A stretch of 64,000 nt of DNA, from assembly GCA_030830895.1 (NCBI GenBank), contig JAURMC010000008.1, positions 1-64,000 on the forward strand, given 5' to 3'. Positions 1 to 8,472 of the stretch are shown here, one piece after another (the stretch's first letter is position 1; every line of letters starts with the position of its first letter). Both the position numbers and the translations under genes were made by a program. This DNA comes from Crocinitomicaceae bacterium (lineage in GTDB: Bacteria > Bacteroidota > Bacteroidia > Flavobacteriales_D > Crocinitomicaceae). The notes beneath the pieces were generated by a model, which was given only the letters and a program-made list of their open reading frames with translations, made no database searches and was not told where the DNA came from.

Positions 1-306
1 CAATGCGTCTGGTTGTCCATTGACTTCAACATTGAACTTAACGATCAACAACTCAACAACGGCAACAGCTACGGAAACCGCATGTGATTCGTACACCTGG
101 GCGCTCAACGGAACTACATATACAACTTCCGGTACATTTACCCATGTTGGAACCAATGCGTCTGGTTGTCCATTGACTTCAACATTGAACTTAACGATCA
201 ACAACTCAACAACGGCAACAGCTACGGAAACCGCATGTGATTCGTACACATGGGCGCTCAACGGAACTACATATTCAACTTCCGGTACATATACCCATAT
301 TGGAAC
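1..306 (+). repeat. 153-bp tandem repeat, two near-identical copies
   Basis: Bases 1-153 and 154-306 align end to end with four mismatches by my count (about 97% identity). A third, clearly diverged copy starts near 307. Each unit encodes 51 residues of the secreted protein, and the array probably continues upstream. Near identity of adjacent copies suggests recent duplication or gene conversion. Confidence 0.9.
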
Positions 307-754
307 CAATGCATCTGGTTGTGATTCTGTAATAACATTGAATTTAACTATTAATTCTTCGAGTTCATCAATTCAAATTCAGTCAGCATTGGATTCATAC
401 ATATGGCCTGTTAACAATCAGACTTACAATCAGTCAGGAACATATACATCAGTCATTCCAAACACTGTAGGTTGTGACAGTACAATAACATTAAACCTTT
501 TCTTGGATTTCACAGGTATTGGTGAAAATGGAGTAAACTACATAGCAGTTTACCCCAACCCTACCAATTCGTTTTTGACCATTGAAGGAGAAGGAATCCA
601 AAACAAAGCATATGTTTTGGTAGACATTCAAGGAAGAGTTGTATTAGACGGAACCTTTAAAACAAACAAAGAAACCATCGATCTTAAAACCCTTGTTCAT
701 GGGCAGTATATTCTCAAAGTTGAACACAACGAGGTTAAGTTGGTTAAAGAATAG
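2..754 (+). CDS. T9SS type A secreted repeat protein, 3' part (5' end outside window)
   Basis: The frame is open at the left edge, so only the last 250 residues are seen. They consist of about three copies of a 51-residue unit (core C-D-S-Y-T-W ... NGTTY ... GTYT ... GC) followed by a C-terminal domain of about 80 residues. That domain has YPNP (as AVYPNPTNS), a Gly-rich centre with GRVV, and a basic end, the layout of the T9SS type A sorting domain (TIGR04183 family). By family knowledge such proteins cross the inner membrane by Sec, are exported by T9SS, and are anchored on or released from the cell surface. The repeats are Cys/Thr/Asn-rich and probably form a beta stalk; the N-terminal functional part is not visible. 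A TTG near base 20 is only an internal codon, not a start. Confidence 0.85.
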   Translation, partial: NASGCPLTSTLNLTINNSTTATATETACDSYTWALNGTTYTTSGTFTHVGTNASGCPLTSTLNLTINNSTTATATETACDSYTWALNGTTYSTSGTYTHIGTNASGCDSVITLNLTINSSSSSIQIQSALDSYIWPVNNQTYNQSGTYTSVIPNTVGCDSTITLNLFLDFTGIGENGVNYIAVYPNPTNSFLTIEGEGIQNKAYVLVDIQGRVVLDGTFKTNKETIDLKTLVHGQYILKVEHNEVKLVKE

Positions 755-948
755 AATTCAGAGAAGCACTTGACAATTAGAAGGCTTTTTTAATACACAT
801 AACAGCACCTATACCTCGCTGCGAAAAATTCTAATAAAAATGTTTATTGAGTTATAAACGATTTTTTATTGAAATCAATTTGAATCTTCAACTTGCAGCG
901 AGCGCCTGCAGGCAAACCGGTAATAACCTGTTTTAAATAATAAAAAGT

Positions 949-956
949 TACATTTG
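949..956 (+). promoter_or_regulatory. Bacteroidota -7 box (TACATTTG)
   Basis: An exact match to TAnnTTTG lies 22 bp before the ATG of the small ORF at 979. No convincing upstream TTG is seen at the usual distance. The rest of the 755-978 intergenic stretch shows no other feature I can support. Confidence 0.45.
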
Positions 957-978
957 CCTTTTGCAAAGTATAAAATAA

Positions 979-1161
979 ATGCACCCAATACGAATAGGTA
1001 TACCCATAGTTTTAATTATAATATTTATACTTTATTTACTGTATTTAATTCTTGGTAAAAAGGACAAAAAAACAATAAGAAGTACATTATACCTAGGGTT
1101 GTTTTTCATCGCCGTATGGGTTTTTATTTTCTTACTTATTTTTGAGGTAAGCCTTTTGTAA
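979..1161 (+). CDS. small two-helix membrane protein, unknown function
   Basis: A 60-residue ORF with two hydrophobic segments (about residues 7-25 and 37-58) separated by a short basic loop (GKKDKK). I do not recognise a family. Support for it being real is the matching -7 box just upstream and the clean two-helix layout; against it are its small size and AT-rich DNA, which can generate hydrophobic ORFs by chance. The antisense ORF over the same stretch lacks such support. It sits in a sparse stretch between a T9SS protein and a glycosyltransferase. Confidence 0.45.
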   Translation: MHPIRIGIPIVLIIIFILYLLYLILGKKDKKTIRSTLYLGLFFIAVWVFIFLLIFEVSLL

Positions 1162-1262
1162 TTGTACCTAAAATCGTTAAACAAATGTAATCGGCCTGCA
1201 AGAGGGCATAACATTAGCTAATGATGCGTTTTTGTTGATTTTATAGCGCCACAGTAACAAAC

Positions 1263-2507
1263 ATGAAGATAGCAATATTGACACTTGGCACACATGGTGA
1301 TGTTCAACCATACGCAGTCCTTGGACAGGCACTTAAACATCGTGGCTATCAAGTAACGTTATCAACCGCAAAGAATTTTGAGAAGTTTGTAAAATCTTAC
1401 GACATTGACTTTATTCCCGTGGAAGCTGACTTCCAAGAACTTTTAAACTCAGAGGAAGGGAAAAAGATGATGAAAGGAAATCCTTTTGCGGTTAAGAGAA
1501 ATTTAAACACATGGGTTTATCCTTTAATTACAAACTCATTGAAAGAGTTTTACCAAATAGCAAAAGAAAGCGACCTCATCCTTTATCACGTAAAAACACT
1601 AGCAGACTGTTTTGCAGACCAATTTCCTAACAAAATGATTAGGGCTAATGTGCTACCAATTATAGAGCCCACAAATGAATTTGTAAACCCTGCACTGAGC
1701 GGCTTACCAATTCCATCTGTTTTTAATAAACTGACTTACAAATTCTCCAACTTTAGCTTCAAACTATTATCAAAACCAATAAGTCAATTCAGAAGAAATG
1801 CCGAATTATCTACCCAATTTAACATTCCAATTGTAAAAAATATCTATGGATTAAGTCCATATTTTTTATCTGTTCCAAAAGACTTTCCAACTAATTCAAA
1901 TTTTACAGGATTTTGGTTTGGTAACTCAACAACTGAGCTTACCGAAGACCTGAAAGATTTTATTAAGGCAGGAAAACCGCCTTTACTTTTGACATTTGGG
2001 AGTATGCCGTTTAAGAGTGAATTTGATTTACAAACCGCAATTATAAAGCTAACAGAACAGTATGAAACAAGGTTAATAATTATTAAAGGCTGGGGACTTG
2101 ATCAAACCGATCGACTTGAGAACAACACCAGTATTAAATTTATCCAGTCAGCTCCTTATGATAAACTTTTTCCGTTGACAAAAGCTATAATTCATCATGG
2201 TGGCATTGGAACAACAGCAGAATGTTTGAGGGCAGGAAAACCCTTTCTGATATGTCCAATTCTTTACCCTCTTGGTGATCAGATGTTTTGGGGCAAACAC
2301 GCTTTCAAAAAAGGGATTGCAGTTAAACCAATCCCAATGTCTAAAATGACCGAAAAAACATTCTTAAAGAGCATTAAAGAACTTTTGACAAACAAGGATC
2401 TTTATGTCAATGCAAAACTCATACATCACCAAATTATTCAAGAAAACGGAATTAAAAAAACGATTAAAGAAATAGAAAAAACCATAGACACAAACATGTT
2501 ACTTTAA
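1263..2507 (+). CDS. UGT-like glycosyltransferase (GT1/GT28-type fold)
   Basis: A 414-residue protein starting with MKIAILTLGTHGDVQP, the N-terminal signature of bacterial UDP-glycosyltransferases of the YjiC/sterol-glucosyltransferase type. The C-terminal half carries the nucleotide-sugar donor-binding signature near residues 309-330 (HHGGIGTTAE, then GKP and a later GDQ). These enzymes move a sugar from a nucleotide donor to a lipid or small-molecule acceptor in the cytosol; the acceptor here cannot be told. Length fits the family. There is no signal peptide and no coupled neighbour: about 100 bp lie upstream and 127 bp downstream without genes. Its Lys/Asn-rich, AT-rich coding differs somewhat from nearby genes, which could mean acquisition by transfer (inference). 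Confidence 0.85.
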   Translation: MKIAILTLGTHGDVQPYAVLGQALKHRGYQVTLSTAKNFEKFVKSYDIDFIPVEADFQELLNSEEGKKMMKGNPFAVKRNLNTWVYPLITNSLKEFYQIAKESDLILYHVKTLADCFADQFPNKMIRANVLPIIEPTNEFVNPALSGLPIPSVFNKLTYKFSNFSFKLLSKPISQFRRNAELSTQFNIPIVKNIYGLSPYFLSVPKDFPTNSNFTGFWFGNSTTELTEDLKDFIKAGKPPLLLTFGSMPFKSEFDLQTAIIKLTEQYETRLIIIKGWGLDQTDRLENNTSIKFIQSAPYDKLFPLTKAIIHHGGIGTTAECLRAGKPFLICPILYPLGDQMFWGKHAFKKGIAVKPIPMSKMTEKTFLKSIKELLTNKDLYVNAKLIHHQIIQENGIKKTIKEIEKTIDTNMLL

Positions 2508-2634
2508 TTTGTTTAGATTATATTATTTTGCAAACTTGTGGTAATTTCGGATTAAGGATTTAATTCATGTATTTCGATCAATCTTATTCTCGGGGTCTTT
2601 AAATTAACCACTTGTACCGTTTAAATTAGCAATA

Positions 2635-3096
2635 ATGATTTACAAGATACTCATAGGACTCGCTGCGCTATTCGGATTATTTCGACTGTTTCGGATGACT
2701 GATACCTTCGCTAAGGCCATATTAATTGGACAAATTAGTGCGATCGGGCTAACCTTACTTTTTGAAAATGTGTTAATGACCATTGGCTTTCTACTTTATA
2801 CAGTTACTCTTGTATTGATAATGATTTACGGCTTAAAAACAACTTTCACTAATACATTTATAAAATTACTCATTATCGTTCCTTCGTTTTTTATCTTCAC
2901 TCTACACGTTTTCCAACAGCAACATTTTCCCGGAACTAAACTGCTTGGATTTACCATGATTTTACCCCTCGTTGCTTATCTTATTTTGTTATTGAAATGC
3001 AGGGGAAATTTAAAAAACGAATTCGGATTCATTACAATAATAACAGTGGATGCCTTTATTGAATTCCTGATGCGAATCGAATGGATAATGAATTAA
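2635..3096 (+). CDS. small polytopic membrane protein, unknown function
   Basis: A 153-residue ORF with about five hydrophobic segments spread over the length (roughly residues 3-18, 27-45, 48-67, 77-92, 102-120) and no signature motif I know. It begins MIYKILIGLAALFGLF and ends at an amphipathic tail. It stands alone, with about 130 bp empty upstream and 190 bp empty downstream. The hydrophobic pattern makes an integral inner-membrane protein likely; nothing in sequence or neighbourhood gives a role. Confidence 0.6.
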   Translation: MIYKILIGLAALFGLFRLFRMTDTFAKAILIGQISAIGLTLLFENVLMTIGFLLYTVTLVLIMIYGLKTTFTNTFIKLLIIVPSFFIFTLHVFQQQHFPGTKLLGFTMILPLVAYLILLLKCRGNLKNEFGFITIITVDAFIEFLMRIEWIMN

Positions 3097-3288
3097 TACA
3101 AAGATTACAAACTGGCAAGGAATTAGCTCCTGTTTAAAAAAAAATCGTGAATCTACCTTCACTCCTTCATAAACTTGAGATAGCCAGTTAGATTTAAAAA
3201 AAGAACCATAATACCCGACAAAATGAAATCATGATTAGTCCTTATTTTTAACATTTTTATTGTAACTTGGTTGACCTATTTAATCTCT

Positions 3289-6200
3289 ATGAAAAAACTA
3301 TTACTCGCATTGTTTTTTTATCCGGTTCTGTTTTTCTCACAAGCAATAATTCAAGTAAAAGTATTAAGCGTACAAACTTTATCTAATGTTGACTGCGACG
3401 GCTTATTTCTTGGGAATTCTGATTTTGTTTGGGAATTTACCGCAACAGATAATACCCTTGGTTTAACAAATAATAATCCGGCACTATTCGGAATTTTCGG
3501 ATTCAATTATGCATATAAAAACAATGACAATGGCCCCTACACGATGAGCACCCCCGGGGGAACCTTTTCCCCAAATAGCGGCTTATTTTTTAACCACAAT
3601 TATTTATGTGTCAATGATGTTCCCACCAGTATTAACCTTGCATGGGAAGCTTATGAAAACGACGATGCCGGAAACTATGACGTGCTCGGTTTTACAGATG
3701 GGCAAACAGGACTACAAAATGTTACCATGCCGGTACCCGCGGCCGTAGGCATTTTAAACTATTCTTTTACTGCGGCTAGTCAAGACGGTGGGTGCGCTCA
3801 AGTGTACACCATTAACCTACAGGTGGAACGCTTACCATTGGTGGTAAATTACATGCAAGATAACATCTGTTCAGCGCAACAATTAACATTGAACACAACG
3901 TACACTTTTGGGTTTTGCAACGCCACCTTGGAACCCAATGAACCAGCCGCAACCGATGTCCAAAATGCAGGATCCTTGTGGGCTAAATTTGTTGCTCCAG
4001 CAACAGGAAGTGTAAACATAACAAGCGATTTAGCTGGGACCGATATTGGAACTTATTTCCAAATTTATCATGCAGCAGACGGTATGAATTGTACCGACGG
4101 AGTTCATGTGGTTACTGGTCAAACCATTAAAAACAAGTTTGAATACCTTTCCCATATTGATTATTCGGATGGAATAGACTTTTTAGGTATTGATCCAGAA
4201 GCTGAAATCGTTTTCGATGCGTGCGACCCAATACCCCTTATTTCTTATCAAAAACTAATCCCGGGACAAACCTATTATATTCAATTTACGGCAGACGGAC
4301 CAAACGAACATGGATATTATCAATTACGTGTCGATGGTTTGGGCGGTAGCGCTCCAAACCTAGAAGATATACCATGCCTTTCAAATACTGTCAACTTTAG
4401 TACAACCGCTATTTCATCAGCTAGTAACAGTACTCCAACAACAAACCTCGCTTTTGGCTGTGCCTTTGATGGAGGAAATTCAGCCGGAGAAACCGGACAG
4501 CAACATACCTCCGCAAACCCAACAGAGTATCACGCATACGACTATCCGCACATCGGGTTAGGCAATCCATCTATGAATGAAAGCGTTTGGTTAAATTTTG
4601 TAGCACCAAACTCCGGAAGAATTAGCTTTGAAGCAGATTATCAAAGTGCCCTTTATGGCGAAAGTGCGGCATTATTTGGTTATGACAAGGCCTTTAGCCC
4701 TGGCGTTCCTAACGATTTTCTTTGTTCTAATTTGAAATACATTGCCTCAGATGAAGGGGGTACCAACAGCTTTCTTGGTGGAGATCCTTCCGCCATTGTG
4801 AACGGTACCTGTCTTGAACCTGGATATAAATACTTTGGGATGATTGACCCATCCGATGCCATTACACCTTTAAGCGCCCAAGACATTAATTCATGGGTAT
4901 TTGACCCAAGCGTGAGTGATCCTTCAAATAATCCTCCTGGAAATGATATTCTCTGTCTTACTTTAAACGACACCTTATACGAAGTACCAGTTATTCCAGC
5001 AGGGACCAACCCAACATTTCAAGCAGTAGCTGGTTCAAATATTTTAGCATGTAGGGAATATTTAGCCGGAGAACCCCCACTTCATCCAAACCAAGCAAAT
5101 CGTGCAGATCAAACCGTATGGCATTATTTTGTAGGTCCACCATCGGGAGCAGTAGAGCTCAGCATACGTGCATATATTGGAATGAATTTATTGCGATTCA
5201 ACGTCTTCGAATTATTAAATGGCACCTCTTGCTACGGAGGACTTGGTCCAGCAACTTATACCGTTGATGGCACACGTTATACGCCAACTATTACCCCTAT
5301 ACTTTCTGGTACCGCAAACTACAATGGACAACAGGAAACCATTTGCTGTTTAGATTCTGGTAAAGTATATGCCATCCAAATTGATGGTGGAGCACCGGGA
5401 GATGAAGGTCAATACATTATAGAATATATCAAAGAATTAACTAGTGATGCAGGCGATATCTTCGCTAATAGCTCAAACGGCGGATATTCAGATGTAAACC
5501 TTGGCGATACCTTGTATGTGTGCTACGGAGATACCGTTACACCAGGAATCTTATTGAATGGCATCGGACAATCCACAGCTTCCTTCCCAAGTTGTATTAC
5601 ACCAGGATATGTGTTGCATCAAACCAACCCTGTACCTAATCCAGTTATGAATTCTGGGTTTACCTACATGGACTCAATACAAGGAAATGGCGTATTCATC
5701 AACAACGGAAATGGCGACGGCAGCTTTGGTAATCCACAATTCAATACCTTGTATTACCTTTCACCCGCGGCAGATGAAGCAGCATTTTGGGGAATGTTTA
5801 ATTGTAGAACGTCAACGCTCGAAACGGGTATTCCAATTGTATATTTACAATCGCTTACCGCGAACTTTAGCTACAACAACAACACCTGTACCGTGACATT
5901 TTCTGCAGCTGGTGGCATGAATGCCTTCAGTGGTATGCCGTATTCGTATACCATAACAAATCCCTTAGGTGCTGTTGCACAAGCTGGAACCGTTAATCAA
6001 AACCAAGTATTAACCTACACCGGAGCCATTGCGGGAACTTACACCGTGCAAATCGGTGATGGAGCTTGTACTCAGAATTACACCTTCGATGCCTCTGGTT
6101 GTTCGACACCGTGTTTACCTGTTACCGTGAACACCAGCTTAAGCGCTTGCGCAGGAACCAGTGTGGTGTTACAAGGCGCCCCACAAACCCAAGCAGGCAC

Positions 6201-7008
6201 CTACATTGATTCCTTATTAACGCCTTTGGGATGCGACAGCGTAATCATTACACAACTCTCCTTTTTACCTACGATTTCGTTAACGCAGCAATCTATAAGC
6301 ATCTGCTCGGGTGGAAGTTATACCTTAAATGGGAATACATACAGTTCACCGGGCGCCTATTTAGATACCTTGAATTCTGTGAACGGATGTGATAGTGTCA
6401 TCTTAACCAACCTTCAATATAGTCCAACCCTTACGTCGCTTATAAACCAGAACATCTGTTCAGGATCAAGCTATAATTTCAATGGTACGCTACTAAGTGC
6501 TGAAGGAATCTATACAGATACTTTAAATGCAACGGGAGGGTGTGATTCGGTTATTATTATGGCCTTATACATTAATCCGCCCCTTACTCAAAATGTAAAC
6601 GCATCAATTTGTGAAGGAGAAACCTACACCTTCAATGGAAAAGCCTTAACAGAAAGCGGCATTTATGTGGATTCACTTAGCACCTCATCTGGATGCGATT
6701 CATTGGTAACCCTTGAATTAGCCGTAACTACCTGCGCGGGGGATTTCGAAATTGCAAACATCTTAACTCCGAACGGTGACGGACAGAATGATACGTGGAA
6801 AATAGATAATCCCAATCAAATTATTGGATGTGACGTTAAAATTTATAACCGTTGGGGACAACCCCTCTATGAGACCAGCAACTATCAAAATGAATGGGAT
6901 GGCACAAAAAATAATGAACCCTTGCCAGATGGAGTCTATTTCTATTCGATAGAATGTGGAGAAAAAAGCTACCATGGAGCGATTAACTTATTGAGACTTA
7001 AAAAGTAA
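3289..7008 (+). CDS. T9SS type B (CHU_C) large secreted surface protein
   Basis: Start chosen at the ATG giving MKKLLLALFFYPVLFFSQ, a good Sec signal peptide; an in-frame TTG 18 bp upstream is unlikely. The mature protein (about 1,220 residues) holds three PPC-like beta domains (about residues 190-350, 370-550, 560-720; recurring SLWAKFVAP / SVWLNFVAP / TVWHYFVGP), then four Cys-flanked repeats of about 46 residues (950-1145; C..Y.FNG....G.Y.D.L....GCDS). It ends in a gliding-motility-type C-terminal domain (1150-1239; LTPNGDGQND, IYNRWG, WDG, LPDGVYFY), the TIGR04131/CHU_C type B signal. It is probably a surface adhesin or binding protein. The next gene, 3 bp downstream, is a PorP/SprF family protein, the kind of partner expected for type B cargo. 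Confidence 0.88.
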   Translation: MKKLLLALFFYPVLFFSQAIIQVKVLSVQTLSNVDCDGLFLGNSDFVWEFTATDNTLGLTNNNPALFGIFGFNYAYKNNDNGPYTMSTPGGTFSPNSGLFFNHNYLCVNDVPTSINLAWEAYENDDAGNYDVLGFTDGQTGLQNVTMPVPAAVGILNYSFTAASQDGGCAQVYTINLQVERLPLVVNYMQDNICSAQQLTLNTTYTFGFCNATLEPNEPAATDVQNAGSLWAKFVAPATGSVNITSDLAGTDIGTYFQIYHAADGMNCTDGVHVVTGQTIKNKFEYLSHIDYSDGIDFLGIDPEAEIVFDACDPIPLISYQKLIPGQTYYIQFTADGPNEHGYYQLRVDGLGGSAPNLEDIPCLSNTVNFSTTAISSASNSTPTTNLAFGCAFDGGNSAGETGQQHTSANPTEYHAYDYPHIGLGNPSMNESVWLNFVAPNSGRISFEADYQSALYGESAALFGYDKAFSPGVPNDFLCSNLKYIASDEGGTNSFLGGDPSAIVNGTCLEPGYKYFGMIDPSDAITPLSAQDINSWVFDPSVSDPSNNPPGNDILCLTLNDTLYEVPVIPAGTNPTFQAVAGSNILACREYLAGEPPLHPNQANRADQTVWHYFVGPPSGAVELSIRAYIGMNLLRFNVFELLNGTSCYGGLGPATYTVDGTRYTPTITPILSGTANYNGQQETICCLDSGKVYAIQIDGGAPGDEGQYIIEYIKELTSDAGDIFANSSNGGYSDVNLGDTLYVCYGDTVTPGILLNGIGQSTASFPSCITPGYVLHQTNPVPNPVMNSGFTYMDSIQGNGVFINNGNGDGSFGNPQFNTLYYLSPAADEAAFWGMFNCRTSTLETGIPIVYLQSLTANFSYNNNTCTVTFSAAGGMNAFSGMPYSYTITNPLGAVAQAGTVNQNQVLTYTGAIAGTYTVQIGDGACTQNYTFDASGCSTPCLPVTVNTSLSACAGTSVVLQGAPQTQAGTYIDSLLTPLGCDSVIITQLSFLPTISLTQQSISICSGGSYTLNGNTYSSPGAYLDTLNSVNGCDSVILTNLQYSPTLTSLINQNICSGSSYNFNGTLLSAEGIYTDTLNATGGCDSVIIMALYINPPLTQNVNASICEGETYTFNGKALTESGIYVDSLSTSSGCDSLVTLELAVTTCAGDFEIANILTPNGDGQNDTWKIDNPNQIIGCDVKIYNRWGQPLYETSNYQNEWDGTKNNEPLPDGVYFYSIECGEKSYHGAINLLRLKK

Positions 7009-7011
7009 CCC

Positions 7012-8376
7012 ATGAAAAATAAACTCATTCTCGCTTTTGTGTTTGCTTTTACTGGGATGGTATCTGCACAACAAGTTCCACAATCTTACCTTTATGGATA
7101 TAATCCATTTTTAATTAATCCAGCCTATTCAGGTCTTTCAAATTGTACGGAAATAAATATGGCTCACCATAATCAATGGGTTAAAGTGGAAGGGGCTCCC
7201 ATAACTAATCACCTTACTATTTCAAGTAGAATTGGTCAACAGTGGGGTATCGGTGGACAATTCATGTTGGATAAAATCGGGATGTTGCAACAAGTTTCTG
7301 CGCTTGGAAATGTTTCCTACGGCATATTACAAGGAAAGCAAAGGCTGCGCCTTGGTCTATCTTTTGGATACAATAATTATCGCGTTAATCCAAGTAATGC
7401 CATTGCCTTTGATCCTTCAGATCCAATCGTAAATGGCGGAAATCAAAGCGCTGGTGCCATAAATTCAGACTTGGGCATCATGTATAGTATAGGTTCATTG
7501 GAACTATTTGGTAGTGTTAAGCAACTTCTAAAAACTTATTCGAATTTTGGGTATGGTAATTTCCCAGGGTATGTACAACGGGCGCATGCGATGCTTGGAG
7601 CAGGATATCAAATTCCAATCAATAACATATGGGAAATTCGTCCAAATATCTTATTAAAAAGTATTAACAATGTAATGCAAACCGACATCAATATGGATGC
7701 AACTTATAAAAAGTTCATTCGCCTAGGTGTCGGATTTAGATCCCAGGTAGGAGTAGTGGCTCGTGCAGGAATCACGGTAAAAGAAAAATTCTTTTTCGGA
7801 TATGCTTTTGAAGCCCCTATCGCGAACATTGCCTCTTATAGCAGTGGTTCTCATGAAGTGATGTTAAAAATGACGCTTTGCAGGCCAGAACGTACAAAGG
7901 TGGCAAAAACAAGACTCGATACCATCATCAAAACCATTGAGCGAATCGACACAGTGTTCATTACCCAAACAGAGCGCTTGGTGGACACAATCTATATAGA
8001 TAACCCGATTGAACCATCGAATATCCCAGACAATCTGGGTGGTGTTTCTAAAACCATCTTGTTTGAATTTGACAAATCAATAGTGAAAAAAGAAAGCTAT
8101 GGAGAACTAGAGAGTATCGTCAATTTATTAGAAATGAATCCAACGTACAAACTATTTTTAGAGGGCCACACGGATGCAGTAGGCACTGAGGCGTATAATA
8201 TTGGTTTATCCAAAAATAGGGTGAATGCAGTACGAGATTTTTTAATTTTGAATGGTATTTCAACGGAAAGAATTCTATTACAACATCATGGTGAGGGTAA
8301 ACCAGTAGCCACAAATGATAATGCAGATGGTCGAAAATCAAACCGACGCGTAACCGTTGAAATCATTCGCCCTTAA
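7012..8376 (+). CDS. PorP/SprF family T9SS membrane protein fused to OmpA domain
   Basis: Signal peptide (residues 1-19, ending SAQ), then about 280 residues of PorP/SprF beta-barrel: YLYGYNPFLINPAYSG is the family's N-terminal signature, followed by HHNQWVK and the Gly/aromatic strand pattern. After a linker of about 45 residues (rich in D-T-I repeats) comes an OmpA-like peptidoglycan-binding domain (about 345-454) with ILFEFDKS, EGHTDAVG and NRRVTVEI. PorP/SprF proteins are outer-membrane barrels linked to T9SS; in Flavobacterium johnsoniae SprF is encoded next to, and needed for, SprB secretion. Single PorP/SprF proteins are usually about 300-350 residues, so the OmpA domain is an addition. 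It is probably co-transcribed with the upstream type B protein and would hold that cargo while gripping the cell wall (inference). Confidence 0.88.
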   Translation: MKNKLILAFVFAFTGMVSAQQVPQSYLYGYNPFLINPAYSGLSNCTEINMAHHNQWVKVEGAPITNHLTISSRIGQQWGIGGQFMLDKIGMLQQVSALGNVSYGILQGKQRLRLGLSFGYNNYRVNPSNAIAFDPSDPIVNGGNQSAGAINSDLGIMYSIGSLELFGSVKQLLKTYSNFGYGNFPGYVQRAHAMLGAGYQIPINNIWEIRPNILLKSINNVMQTDINMDATYKKFIRLGVGFRSQVGVVARAGITVKEKFFFGYAFEAPIANIASYSSGSHEVMLKMTLCRPERTKVAKTRLDTIIKTIERIDTVFITQTERLVDTIYIDNPIEPSNIPDNLGGVSKTILFEFDKSIVKKESYGELESIVNLLEMNPTYKLFLEGHTDAVGTEAYNIGLSKNRVNAVRDFLILNGISTERILLQHHGEGKPVATNDNADGRKSNRRVTVEIIRP

Positions 8377-8440
8377 TTGTATTTAACAAGGGGGTATGGA
8401 AAACAACATCAAAGTCCGGAATTAAACACCTTCATTTAAC

Positions 8441-8448
8441 TACCTTTG
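8441..8448 (+). promoter_or_regulatory. -7 box (TACCTTTG)
   Basis: Exact TAnnTTTG match 24 bp before the chosen ATG at 8473. No good -33 TTG at standard distance is visible. Confidence 0.5.
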
Positions 8449-8472
8449 ATATTAATCATTAAAATCAATCGT

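Noticed and set aside
1-306. Tandem repeats as a possible CRISPR array
   Set aside because: The 153-bp units are directly adjacent with no spacers and are part of an open reading frame.
1199-1262. Integron attC-like site (CATAAC and palindrome)
   Set aside because: Core sites do not fit the RYYYAAC/GTTRRRY pattern, and no integrase or cassette array is seen.
4680-5009. Minus-strand ORF of 109 residues inside the type B gene
   Set aside because: Shadow of a well-supported long gene.
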